Part shown: in pieces, positions 1 through 4,909 of the stretch
Numbering within the stretch: position 1 is the stretch's first letter
How the letters are laid out: each line of letters starts with the position of its first letter
Assembly (NCBI GenBank): GCA_030600405.1
Contig: JAUVMD010000073.1
Location: 1 to 6,578 of the forward strand
Direction of reading: 5' to 3'
Length of the DNA: 6,578 nucleotides
Source: Nitrospirota bacterium
Lineage (GTDB): Bacteria; Nitrospinota; Nitrospinia; Nitrospinales; Nitrospinaceae
Program-made: the position numbers and the translations under genes
The notes under the pieces: generated by a model
What the model saw: only the letters and a program-made list of their open reading frames with translations
Database searches by the model: none
What the model was told of the DNA's origin: nothing

Positions 1-834
1 CGGAGATTCCTGTGGGCTGATGGAAACAGTCTCGGGTCGGCTCACTGACTCTTGCTGAGGAGAAGCCACCGCTTCCGGCCGGCTCACCGGAGTTTCCACT
101 TGGGCGTTTGCACCAGCTTGTGCGTTCTGCAATGCCGGACTGGCGGCAGTCACCCTGAAATCTCCAGTCGAAGTTTCGACACCTTCTTCAGCCGTTACCG
201 GATTTTCAACGCTCGTATTCTCACTCGCACGCGAATTGACCAACGCCGGTCTCACGGCAACTACCTGAGCCGGATTATTCAATTCGGTTCCATTCGTGAT
301 TCTTTCTACTGAAATGAAATTTTCCGAGGCGGGAACCTCTTCAAACACATTTTCATTCGGTGGGGCCGCATTTGCGATCACCTCACCCTCTATTCCTGGA
401 AGGTTGAGCGTTGCCACCACAGCCTGCTCCACGCTGGCGGTTAAATCCTGAACCGCTTCAGGATTCGATGCCACCACGGTCGCGGCATTCTCAGCTTGCT
501 CCAAACCGGGTTGGCTCAAGAAGTCGGAAACCGCTGGCCGGACCCTTCCTGACAGATCCTGAATCGCGCTCAACTCATCAGAGTTCAATCCATCCCCGAC
601 CGCCGCTGAATAGGCGGAGGCCGCCCGTGCCACCGATGAGATTTCTGGAGTAACCGGATCCTGGGTCTGCACCGGCGAATCTTCAATCGGAGGAGGCACA
701 GGATTCCCCAGCGCAGGCACAGGGTTCCCTTTCAGTGCCTTGAGCTGAGCGTTGGCAGAAACCGGAGCGCCCACCTGGGGAGGCGGAGTTTTTCGAGCCT
801 GGTTGGCTATTTCATTTAAAATCTGGACTTCCAT
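1..834 (-). CDS. Low-complexity Pro/Ala/Glu-rich protein, C-terminus beyond window; possibly flagellum-associated
   Basis: An open frame of 278 codons runs from ATG at 834 leftwards through the window edge with no stop, so the C-terminus is missing. The start is fixed by an in-frame TAG five codons upstream; a weak AGG (846-848) lies 11 bases before it. The protein begins MEVQILNEIANQARK and then becomes rich in Pro, Ala, Val, Glu and Ser, with almost no aromatics and no Cys, signal peptide or membrane segment. Near the edge a 14-residue unit beginning VSRPE occurs twice in tandem (about residues 250-263 and 264-277). The composition suggests a disordered linker before a domain outside the window. 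Disordered, Pro-rich N-terminal regions of this kind occur in flagellar hook-length control proteins, and a sigma-28-like -10 box lies upstream. A flagellar role is inference only. That the frame is coding is well supported by its length and lack of stops. Confidence 0.75.
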   Translation of the reverse strand, partial: MEVQILNEIANQARKTPPPQVGAPVSANAQLKALKGNPVPALGNPVPPPIEDSPVQTQDPVTPEISSVARAASAYSAAVGDGLNSDELSAIQDLSGRVRPAVSDFLSQPGLEQAENAATVVASNPEAVQDLTASVEQAVVATLNLPGIEGEVIANAAPPNENVFEEVPASENFISVERITNGTELNNPAQVVAVRPALVNSRASENTSVENPVTAEEGVETSTGDFRVTAASPALQNAQAGANAQVETPVSRPEAVASPQQESVSRPETVSISPQESP

Positions 835-901
835 TGATTTGTCTACCTAAAAATCTTAAATCCATTCGAAAATAGGCAAAATTGGGTTTTTCCTGACTTC
901 T

Positions 902-929
902 TTATCGGCAAAAATGGCCTAAAACTGAG
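902..929 (-). promoter_or_regulatory. Candidate sigma-28 (FliA) type promoter
   Basis: Read on the minus strand, 909-902 is GCCGATAA, identical to the sigma-28 -10 consensus. It lies 67 bases upstream of the ATG at 834 and points at that gene. The -35 side is weaker: CTCAGTTT (929-922) matches five of eight positions of TAAAGTTT, with a 12-base rather than 11-base spacer, and the core TAAA is not intact. The perfect -10 in the right place and orientation is suggestive, not proof. Confidence 0.4.
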
Positions 930-992
930 CCGGTTTATTGAAAAATTCCCAACACCAACTCTTTTCTTTATATGGACTTATTAATCCTCTTC

Positions 993-1017
993 GGTTAACC
1001 TGTTGATCTAATTAACC
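993..1017. repeat. Short inverted repeat in the divergent intergenic region
   Basis: GGTTAA (993-998) and TTAACC (1012-1017) form a perfect 6-bp inverted repeat around 13 bases; the left arm is itself part of the palindrome GGTTAACC. It ends 10 bases before the ATG at 1028, where a ribosome binding site would be expected and none is obvious. It could be an operator or a small 5' UTR hairpin. The evidence is only the symmetry and position. Confidence 0.25.
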
Positions 1018-1027
1018 AATCAATCCT

Positions 1028-1702
1028 ATGGACGAATTCAAGCCTCTTTTCCCGGAAGATTCCAAGCGAACCGAGCATTACCGCCGGGTCATCATCCGCA
1101 AAGCCCTGCAATTGGCGCGGGAAAACCCCAAAATGGACAACGACCAGATCATCGATCTTGTGGATTTGGAAGCCGTCCGGATATGCGATTTATGCGTGGA
1201 GTCCTCGTACGAGGACGACCCGACTAACCGGATCAGCCAGTATTTTATGGATAAAGAGGTGGGGCAACGGCACAACCATGCCGGTCGATTTTTTGTCCAT
1301 GCGCTGGAAAGCTACCTGAACGAACCGATCATCAAACGCGCGATCTATCGGGTGCTGGCGGTTTCCACCGAAGATATTCTGGGCAAAAAAACGTTTGCAA
1401 GTTACACGCAAAAAATCAAGGAACTTTTGAAGACGGGTTCCAAAGAGGGGTGCAGCTACAACAAGGTGATGGAACAAAAAACCTCCAAGGAAATCACCTT
1501 GGAAATATTAAAATTGTATTGGGAAAAAATGCAGCAAACCCCGAATTTTGAGAAACAACTCAAGAACCAGATCGACTCCGCGCTCACCAAGTACCAGGCC
1601 TACAATCCGGAAGAGGCGTTCGACATCGAAGTCTATGTGAAGGAAGTTTATGACTACTTCATTACAGCTTTGAAAAAAAAATTGGTCCCCGACAACCGAT
1701 AA
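1028..1702 (+). CDS. Conserved-looking hypothetical protein, helical and charged, 224 aa
   Basis: I do not recognise this protein. It is 224 residues, rich in Lys, Glu, Asp, Gln and Tyr, with no signal peptide or membrane helix, so probably cytoplasmic and mostly alpha-helical. Residues about 15-60 form an acidic/basic helical segment containing a CDLC pair (RICDLCVESS). The middle holds GRFFVHALESYLNEP, and the C-terminal half is Lys-rich and amphipathic, ending in a helix-like segment VYDYFITALKKKL. The CxxC is isolated and not enough to claim a metal site. No Shine-Dalgarno is visible upstream of ATG 1028; the next in-frame Met is at residue 36, so I keep the first. It diverges from the low-complexity gene at 834 and converges with rfbC, 38 bases apart, so it is probably transcribed alone. 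Codon use resembles its left neighbours, so it looks resident rather than acquired. Confidence 0.8.
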   Translation: MDEFKPLFPEDSKRTEHYRRVIIRKALQLARENPKMDNDQIIDLVDLEAVRICDLCVESSYEDDPTNRISQYFMDKEVGQRHNHAGRFFVHALESYLNEPIIKRAIYRVLAVSTEDILGKKTFASYTQKIKELLKTGSKEGCSYNKVMEQKTSKEITLEILKLYWEKMQQTPNFEKQLKNQIDSALTKYQAYNPEEAFDIEVYVKEVYDYFITALKKKLVPDNR

Positions 1703-1740
1703 CGTCTCCCTTCCCGGCCCTTTCAATTACTTCCCGGGAT

Positions 1741-2286
1741 TCAACTTGAATCGGGGAGCACTGCCTTTTCCAATGGTGGATTATTTTGGTCCTTTTCCGA
1801 GAGAATGGGGTCTTCGATCGGCCACTCAATTCCCACCCTTGGATCGTTCCAGATCAAGCCGCCTTCATCCTCTGGGTAATAAAAATCGGTGCATTTGTAC
1901 ATGAAGTCTGCGGTTTCACTGGTAACGCAATACCCGTGGGCAAAGCCGGTCGGCACAAACAACTGATGCTTGTTTTTTGAGGAAAGAGCATATCCATCCC
2001 ACTGCCCAAACGTAGCAGACTCTTTACGAAGGTCCACCACCACATCGAACACTTCGCCCTGCGGCACCCAGACCAGTTTGGCCTGACCGTGCTTGATCTG
2101 GTAATGCATACCCCTTAAAATGCCGCGGGTGGAGCGGGCATAATTGTCCTGAACAAATTCCTCTTTGAAACCCTGGTCTTGATACCTCTCCCGGTTATAG
2201 ATCTCAAGAAAAAAACCGCGTGGGTCTTCAAAAACCCGGGGTTTGATGAGATGAACTCCTTTCAAACGCGATTCCGTCACTTTCAT
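1741..2286 (-). CDS. rfbC: dTDP-4-dehydrorhamnose 3,5-epimerase (RmlC)
   Basis: The enzyme catalyses double epimerisation at C3 and C5 of dTDP-4-dehydro-6-deoxy-glucose, the third step of dTDP-L-rhamnose synthesis for O-antigen or other surface glycans; it is a cytoplasmic cupin-fold dimer. The 181-residue length matches the family. Visible signatures are DPRGFFLE (21-28), NYARSTRGILRGMHYQ (48-63) with the expected catalytic His at 61 and substrate-phosphate Arg 58, QAKLVW with Lys 70, FVPTGFAHGY (110-119) with His 117, and MYKC with Tyr 130, the probable general acid. LSEKD supplies Asp 166, the dyad partner of the His. All these residues, known from characterised RmlC enzymes, are present, so it should be active. 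AGGA (2293-2296) lies 6 bases before the ATG. The other rml genes are not in the window, so it is either split from them or the end of a cluster elsewhere. Confidence 0.96.
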   Translation of the reverse strand: MKVTESRLKGVHLIKPRVFEDPRGFFLEIYNRERYQDQGFKEEFVQDNYARSTRGILRGMHYQIKHGQAKLVWVPQGEVFDVVVDLRKESATFGQWDGYALSSKNKHQLFVPTGFAHGYCVTSETADFMYKCTDFYYPEDEGGLIWNDPRVGIEWPIEDPILSEKDQNNPPLEKAVLPDSS

Positions 2287-2331
2287 AAGCCGTCCTATTC
2301 TTTTATAGGGCTCAAAGTTGGATGATTCTAA

Positions 2332-2481
2332 CCCAAAAAGCCGCGGATTGGCATCCGGTTTTTATTTCAGGATTTGTTGACACCCCCCTCCAGCCCCCCT
2401 GATTTACTTGCCCGAAGGAATGCTATCGAAACTCAGGACCTTGAAAACCGTATTTCGGCATTGGAAGCGAGGATGGATTGA
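2332..2481 (+). pseudogene. Possible 3' remnant of a coiled-coil protein gene
   Basis: A frame open from the stop at 2329-2331 to TGA at 2479-2481 has no plausible ATG start. Its last residues, roughly AIETQDLENRISALEARMD, have a clean heptad pattern (L..RI.AL.ARM) typical of a genuine coiled-coil C-terminus. The part before it is Pro/Ser-rich and less convincing, and it overlaps the hairpin at 2341-2358. Base composition is balanced up to the stop and becomes A+T-rich immediately after, consistent with a junction near 2481. It may be the tail of a gene whose 5' part was lost. The call rests on a short peptide pattern and could be chance. Confidence 0.3.
2335..2363. terminator. Bidirectional terminator-like hairpin
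   Basis: CC(gc)GGAT at 2341-2348 pairs with ATCCGG at 2353-2358 around a TGGC loop, leaving a two-base bulge. Five T residues follow (2359-2363), and five A residues precede (2335-2339), which become a T-tract on the other strand. It could therefore stop transcription in either direction. It separates the rfbC start region from the accessory stretch to the right. On the minus strand it lies about 50 bases before the rfbC start, so read-through from the right would meet it first. Confidence 0.4.
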
Positions 2482-2551
2482 AAATAACGATTCGCCTGAT
2501 AATTTATTGGAAATTTTAACATGTTTAATAATTTAAAATTTGGAGGTAATC

Positions 2552-2845
2552 ATGAAAGGATTTAATTTACTCTTGGCAGGACATTGGGACATAAATATTA
2601 CCGTTGAAGCAAATTCAAAAGAAGAAGCCATAGATGATGCAATAAAACTAATAAATGGAGAAATAAAACTAGTACATGAAGCAATAGAACTAGCAGGGGA
2701 AATGTCAGGCCCTTTTAATCTTACACATGACAAACAATGGATGGAGGGCGAGGACGGTGTAGTGAAATGCCCCGATTACGGTCAATTGAAAATTCCATCT
2801 TCCGAACGTTTTCTTCAAAGAGGAAAGTCTGATATTGCACACTAA
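2552..2845 (+). CDS. Small orphan protein, 97 aa, A+T-rich gene
   Basis: I do not recognise a named family. The start is ATG 2552, with GGAGG (2542-2546) five bases upstream; an in-frame TTG at 2540 would overlap that site and is not the start. The N-terminus has a beta-strand followed by a helix, FNLLLAGHWDINITVEANS then KEEAIDDAIKLI. This strand-then-(S)xEEAIxxA pattern is common in small alpha/beta domains such as the DpnD/PcfM-like group, but that is only a resemblance. Residues 50-97 are less regular and hold a single Cys (VVKCPDYG). There is no signal peptide. The gene and its 60-base leader are distinctly A+T-rich compared with rfbC and the downstream barrel gene, suggesting a foreign origin. 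The stop lies 13 bases before the first copy of the intergenic repeat. Confidence 0.7.
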   Translation: MKGFNLLLAGHWDINITVEANSKEEAIDDAIKLINGEIKLVHEAIELAGEMSGPFNLTHDKQWMEGEDGVVKCPDYGQLKIPSSERFLQRGKSDIAH

Positions 2846-2858
2846 TGGCAATGAGAGC

Positions 2859-2933
2859 GTGACGCTGATACAGCCACAGCATAAGGCAGAAACCCTGACT
2901 TAATATGTGGTACAACTTGCGGGGGCAGGTCAG
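2859..2933 (+). repeat. Intergenic 75-bp repeat, copy A
   Basis: This copy starts GTGACGCTGATACAGCC and ends GGGGGCAGGTCAG. By hand alignment it matches copy C at about 66 of 75 positions and copy D at about 68 of 75; its first 28 bases are identical to copy C. It fills the gap between the stop of the orphan gene (2845) and the stop of the convergent hdeA/B-like gene (2945). The ends are imperfectly complementary, and the last base (G for C) breaks the outermost pair. Read in frame from the first GTG, it has a TAA at codon 15. Confidence 0.9.
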
Positions 2934-2944
2934 AAGTGGGACAT

Positions 2945-3277
2945 CTATTTTACAATCCTCCCAATTGCGGAGAGCGCTCTTTCCTTGGGGTGATCCTTGC
3001 AGTAGTCGACAAATTTATAGGATGCATCCGACAACTTGGCCCGATTAAATTTAGTCGTGCCCTTTTTCCCCAGATTATAGCCATGGAGAAAGGTGACCGC
3101 GAGAACGCGGGTATTCTCATCGAGCTTCATGATGTCCTTACACGAATATTGAATCACGTTTTTGGGACTCATGGGCTTGGTCTGATCTTCATTGGTAAAA
3201 GAGATTGCGGGTATAACCAGAAAGATAACCATAAAAAGTGTGATGGTTTTCAGTTTGCTGTGTGTCGTATACATCAT
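2945..3277 (-). CDS. HdeA/HdeB-family periplasmic acid-stress chaperone
   Basis: This is a 110-residue secreted protein. HdeA/HdeB chaperones unfold at low pH and bind denatured periplasmic proteins to stop aggregation. Residues 1-26 are a signal peptide: a short basic start (HSKLK), a hydrophobic core (TLFMVIFLVIPA) and a likely cut after AIS. The mature part shows the family pattern YSCKDIMKLDENT (44-56), matching the C-[EK]-D-[FI]-[LM]-x-[LV]-D segment, then a hydrophobic helix with LHGY (64-67), and the second cysteine in VDYCKD (C93). The two cysteines, C46 and C93, are spaced like the single disulfide of HdeA. The start is the first ATG of an ATG-ATG pair (3277), since GGAAGGG (3284-3290) lies 6 bases upstream. 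It converges on the orphan gene with repeat copy A between them. A perfect inverted repeat lies 26 bases upstream of its ATG. HdeA and HdeB are hard to tell apart here, so no symbol is given. Confidence 0.85.
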   Translation of the reverse strand: MMYTTHSKLKTITLFMVIFLVIPAISFTNEDQTKPMSPKNVIQYSCKDIMKLDENTRVLAVTFLHGYNLGKKGTTKFNRAKLSDASYKFVDYCKDHPKERALSAIGRIVK

Positions 3278-3303
3278 GAATAACCCTTCCAATTGAATTG
3301 TTA

Positions 3304-3319
3304 CGGCAAACAATTGCCG
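3304..3319. promoter_or_regulatory. Perfect inverted repeat upstream of the hdeA/B-like gene
   Basis: CGGCAA (3304-3309), ACAA, TTGCCG (3314-3319) is a perfect 6-bp inverted repeat with a 4-base centre, 26 bases upstream of the ATG at 3277 on the minus strand. It could be a regulator-binding site or a 5' UTR hairpin. CAATTG also occurs twice nearby (3290-3295 and 3311-3316). No T-tract follows, so a terminator is unlikely. No clear sigma-70 boxes accompany it. Confidence 0.35.
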
Positions 3320-3348
3320 CCATAGATTGATGGTTGGTAAAATCTCGA

Positions 3349-3390
3349 GTGATCTGCCCCTGATAGTTGTACTCTCTCAGGTTAATGCCT
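3349..3390 (-). repeat. Degenerate, inverted half copy of the intergenic repeat (copy E)
   Basis: Read on the plus strand, 3349-3372 is GTGATCTGCCCCTGATAGTTGTAC in two parts (GTGATCTGCCCC and TGATAGTTGTAC). It matches the reverse complement of the repeat's right end at 20 of 24 positions. GTTAATGCCT (3381-3390) then matches GTTACTGCCT of copies B and D at 9 of 10, after a deletion of about 15 bases. In the frame used by the other copies the end reads VQLSGADH against VQLAGAGH. The other half of the repeat is not recognisable here. Confidence 0.6.
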
Positions 3391-3399
3391 GGAGGCGGG

Positions 3400-3681
3400 A
3401 TGGGCAATAGGTATTCGGGGGAAGGGGTTGAGCGCGTGACGCTGATACAGCCACAGCACAAGGGTGGAGCCTTCAAAGGCCCAGCGAAGGGCCATTGTCT
3501 GAATTGCATGGATGAGCAGGAATACAACTTAACCGTGCCGGTTAATAGGAGGGATTTAATACATGTCATTGCAGCCGTCAAACCCAGGGCAGTAACTTTA
3601 ACTTTATATGTGGTACAACTTGCGGGGGCAGGTATAGCCCTGAAGATCAAGAGGGAGCAGCGATGCAAAAGTGTACTATGA
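3400..3681 (+). CDS. Doubtful 93-aa ORF reading through repeat copy B
   Basis: ATG 3400 is preceded by GGAGG (3391-3395) at a 4-base spacing, and the frame stays open through the whole of copy B to a TGA at 3679-3681, overlapping the barrel gene start by 19 bases. The repeat halves encode VTLIQPQHK and YVVQLAGAG, joined by an interior containing GHCLNCMDEQ. The three short copies have a TAA where this copy has TTA. The 126 extra bases are a multiple of three, so the frame is kept between both halves. Either copy B is the remnant of a coding ancestor, or the frame is open by chance. The protein shows no known family, signal peptide or membrane segment. Confidence 0.3.
   Translation: MGNRYSGEGVERVTLIQPQHKGGAFKGPAKGHCLNCMDEQEYNLTVPVNRRDLIHVIAAVKPRAVTLTLYVVQLAGAGIALKIKREQRCKSVL
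3474..3497 (+). repeat. Hairpin inside the copy B insert
   Basis: CAAAGGCCC (3474-3482) pairs with GGGCCATTG (3489-3497) around a 6-base loop, with one A-A mismatch: a five-pair GC-rich stem extended by three further pairs. No T-run follows, so it is not a classic terminator. It may be an RNA structure in the leader of the downstream gene or a structural part of the element. Confidence 0.4.
3529..3545. promoter_or_regulatory. Perfect palindrome in the copy B insert
   Basis: TTAACCG (3529-3535) and CGGTTAA (3539-3545) are perfect inverted repeats around TGC. The palindrome sits one base before an AGGAGGG ribosome-binding-like sequence (3547-3553). It could be a dimeric regulator operator or an RNA stem that hides that site. 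It is present only in the insert, not in the short repeat copies. Confidence 0.4.
3563..3595 (+). CDS. Possible 10-residue leader peptide ORF
   Basis: ATG 3563 starts a 10-codon ORF, MSLQPSNPGQ, ending in TAA at 3593-3595. It is preceded at 9 bases by AGGAGGG (3547-3553), among the strongest Shine-Dalgarno matches in the window. The stop falls inside the right half of repeat copy B, and the barrel gene starts 67 bases later. There is no run of one amino acid as in an attenuator leader, so a regulatory role is only a possibility. Confidence 0.25.
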   Translation: MSLQPSNPGQ

Positions 3682-4154
3682 TCGGCCTAATGATGGTCCT
3701 TTTAGTGCTACTTGTGCCGGTTAAGATCCCCGCTCAAGAAGCCGGGCACGGCAGCAAAGAAAAGGGGCTGGAACATCGGCATGGCACAGAACTTTTTATA
3801 GGAAATACCCACGATGACGGGGAGGATGGATTCACCGTCGGGCTGGGTTACGAATACCGCCTGAACCAATTGCTCGGAATCGGCGGTATAGTGGAATATG
3901 CTGGTGGAGATTTTGAAGACTGGATCTTGGCCGTGCCTTTTATTCTACATCCGTACAAAGGGTGGCGATTTCTCGTGGCACCGGGTGTCTCCATCCCGAA
4001 TAATGATGAACACGATGAATTTCTTTTCCGAGTTGGCGCAGCATACGAATTTGAAATCGGGAAAAAATGGGCATTAATCCCTGCGTTCAATGTGAACTTT
4101 GTGGACAACAAGGAAGTGCTAACATTCGGCCTGGGTTTCGGATACAAGTTTTAG
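3663..4154 (+). CDS. Small outer-membrane beta-barrel protein (probably 8 strands), 163 aa
   Basis: Residues 1-24 are a signal peptide: a hydrophobic run, MIGLMMVLLVLLVPV, then a cut site IPA before QE. The mature part is about 139 residues with alternating hydrophobic/polar strands and turns rich in Gly, Asp and Asn. About eight strands can be read: TELFIGN, GFTVGLGYEYRL, LLGIGGIVEYAG, DWILAVPFILHPY, WRFLVAPGVSI, FLFRVGAAYEFEI, WALIPAFNVNFV and LTFGLGFGYKF. The last strand ends in a C-terminal Phe, the usual signal for outer-membrane insertion by the BAM complex. A His-rich patch (GHGS, EHRHG) follows the signal peptide. GAGGGAG (3651-3657) lies 5 bases before ATG 3663. Substrate or role is unknown; 8-stranded barrels of this size are usually structural, adhesive or resistance-related rather than pores. 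It lies between repeat copies B and C. Confidence 0.85.
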   Translation: MQKCTMIGLMMVLLVLLVPVKIPAQEAGHGSKEKGLEHRHGTELFIGNTHDDGEDGFTVGLGYEYRLNQLLGIGGIVEYAGGDFEDWILAVPFILHPYKGWRFLVAPGVSIPNNDEHDEFLFRVGAAYEFEIGKKWALIPAFNVNFVDNKEVLTFGLGFGYKF

Positions 4155-4178
4155 CATCGGATAGCGAGCCTCAATGGT

Positions 4179-4253
4179 GTGACGCTGATACAGCCACAGC
4201 ATAAGGCAGAAACTCTAACTTAATATGGGGTATGACTTACAGGGGCGGGTCAC
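4179..4253 (+). repeat. Intergenic 75-bp repeat, copy C
   Basis: This copy is GTGACGCTGATACAGCC through to GGGGCGGGTCAC. Its first 28 bases equal those of copy A; the right half has drifted most of the four copies (TATGACTTACAGG for TACAACTTGCGGG). The ends remain complementary: GTGAC, then CTG after one unpaired G, against CGGGTCAC with one G-T pair. It lies in the convergent gap between the barrel gene stop (4154) and the hdeD-like stop (4301). Confidence 0.9.
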
Positions 4254-4300
4254 TGTCCTACGCCACCCATGACTGGATAGCCGGCCATTAATGAGGCGCT

Positions 4301-4894
4301 TTATTCAGCGAATGCTTCAATTCCATGTTTGCCGATTTTGCGGATCTGGAATGATGCAAAAATTTGAATGAGACCGCCCATCAGTGCCATGACCCCCATT
4401 ACGATGAGATAAACAGACATCGAGGCCATAGGATTCATAATCAGAATCACACCGAAAATGATCGCCAGTACTCCCCCTGCGATCATCGCCCATTCGCCCT
4501 TGATCTCTTTCCGCACCTGAATCCCTGTAACGATCCCGAGAACACCAAACAACATGGCCATAAACGCGACGCAATAAACCAGAACGCTGGCCGTAACAAT
4601 GGTGCTGACCAGCGGGTTGGTGAATACGATGATCCCAGTCAGGATCTCCAGGGCTCCCATGAAAATCCCCCAGACCCAGCCTTGCATATACTTGCGCCCC
4701 TTGATGGAATGGAAAACGCTGAAGACGCCATCTACGAGAAAGTAGGCCCCTAAAAACTGAACCAAAACAATTACCGTTATTCCGGGTTTAGCGATTAGCA
4801 AACCGCCCAGAACTGTCAATGCGATCCCGCGCAGTAGAACGATCCACCAAAACTCGAAACAAAACCGCTGAACTAAGACTTTTTCTTCTGACAT
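4301..4894 (-). CDS. hdeD: HdeD-family (DUF308) acid-resistance membrane protein
   Basis: This is a 197-residue inner-membrane protein with six predicted helices (about 15-35, 40-62, 73-92, 98-123, 134-153 and 158-182). The family is built from three repeated helix pairs, and the repeat can be seen: GGLLIAKPG (30-38), TGIIVFTNP (86-94) and FGVILIMNP (147-155), each a hydrophobic helix end followed by a Pro turn. Short basic loops (KGRK, RKEIKGE, RKIGKH) fit cytoplasmic positions. In E. coli hdeD lies in the acid fitness island beside hdeA/hdeB and contributes to acid resistance at high cell density; its molecular function is not known. The start is supported by AAGGAG (4902-4907) 7 bases before ATG. 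Its ribosome binding site lies just after the stop of a truncated upstream frame (4910), which suggests it was once the second gene of an operon. It is bounded by repeat copies C and D. Confidence 0.92.
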   Translation of the reverse strand: MSEEKVLVQRFCFEFWWIVLLRGIALTVLGGLLIAKPGITVIVLVQFLGAYFLVDGVFSVFHSIKGRKYMQGWVWGIFMGALEILTGIIVFTNPLVSTIVTASVLVYCVAFMAMLFGVLGIVTGIQVRKEIKGEWAMIAGGVLAIIFGVILIMNPMASMSVYLIVMGVMALMGGLIQIFASFQIRKIGKHGIEAFAE

Positions 4895-4909
4895 GGCTTA
4901 TCTCCTTGC

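Larger units (their letters stand above)
3436..3633 (+). repeat. Intergenic repeat copy B, interrupted by 126 bases
   Basis: The left half, 3436-3463, matches the first 28 bases of the short copies with one change. The right half, 3590-3633, matches their bases 29-72. Between them are 126 bases absent from copies A, C and D; the junction is ambiguous by two bases (GG on both sides). The extreme right end differs, reading GGTATAG where the others have GGTCA. The barrel gene's ribosome binding site begins 18 bases further on. Copy B is either the longer parent form from which the others lost the interior, or a 75-bp copy that received an insertion. Confidence 0.85.
3278..3662. other. 385-base intergenic stretch between divergent genes, mostly repeat-derived
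   Basis: This gap lies between the hdeA/B-like gene (leftward) and the barrel gene (rightward) and must carry both promoters. From left to right it holds the inverted repeat at 3304-3319, a degenerate inverted half copy of the intergenic repeat (3349-3390), and the interrupted copy B (3436-3463 plus 3588-3633) with 126 bases in the middle. Within those 126 bases are two hairpins and a strong ribosome binding site. I see no convincing sigma-70 -35/-10 pair for either gene. Confidence 0.6.

Noticed and set aside
52..653. Plus-strand frames of 86 and 80 residues (52-312 and 411-653)
   Set aside because: Antisense shadows of the long open minus-strand frame 834-1, which has no stop in 278 codons.
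1732..1756. Terminator between the convergent genes at 1702 and 1741
   Set aside because: GATTC-AACTT-GAATC forms a stem extended by CCC/GGG over a bulge, but there is no T-run on either strand and it overlaps the end of rfbC.
2302..2307. TATAAA as -10 box for rfbC
   Set aside because: The predicted start would fall inside the ribosome binding site, and no acceptable -35 lies at 16-18 bases.
2377..2382. TTGACA as a -35 box for the orphan gene
   Set aside because: It is a perfect hexamer, but no -10-like sequence lies 16-18 bases downstream (the spacer is C-rich, followed by GATTTA) and the gene is 170 bases away.
2540..2551. TTG 2540 start for the 2552 gene
   Set aside because: It would start inside the GGAGG site that correctly positions ATG 2552.
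3278..3313. Upstream start at 3313 for the hdeA/B-like gene
   Set aside because: It would add 12 residues before the signal peptide and bury the GGAAGGG site that fits the ATG at 3277.
3189..3668. 159-residue minus-strand frame
   Set aside because: It overlaps the hdeA/B-like gene start in another frame and runs antisense through repeat copies E and B. There is no plausible family, and the hdeA/B-like gene with signal peptide and ribosome binding site explains this strand better.
4364..4753. 129-residue plus-strand frame
   Set aside because: Antisense shadow of hdeD, with abnormal His/Asn/Asp-rich composition.
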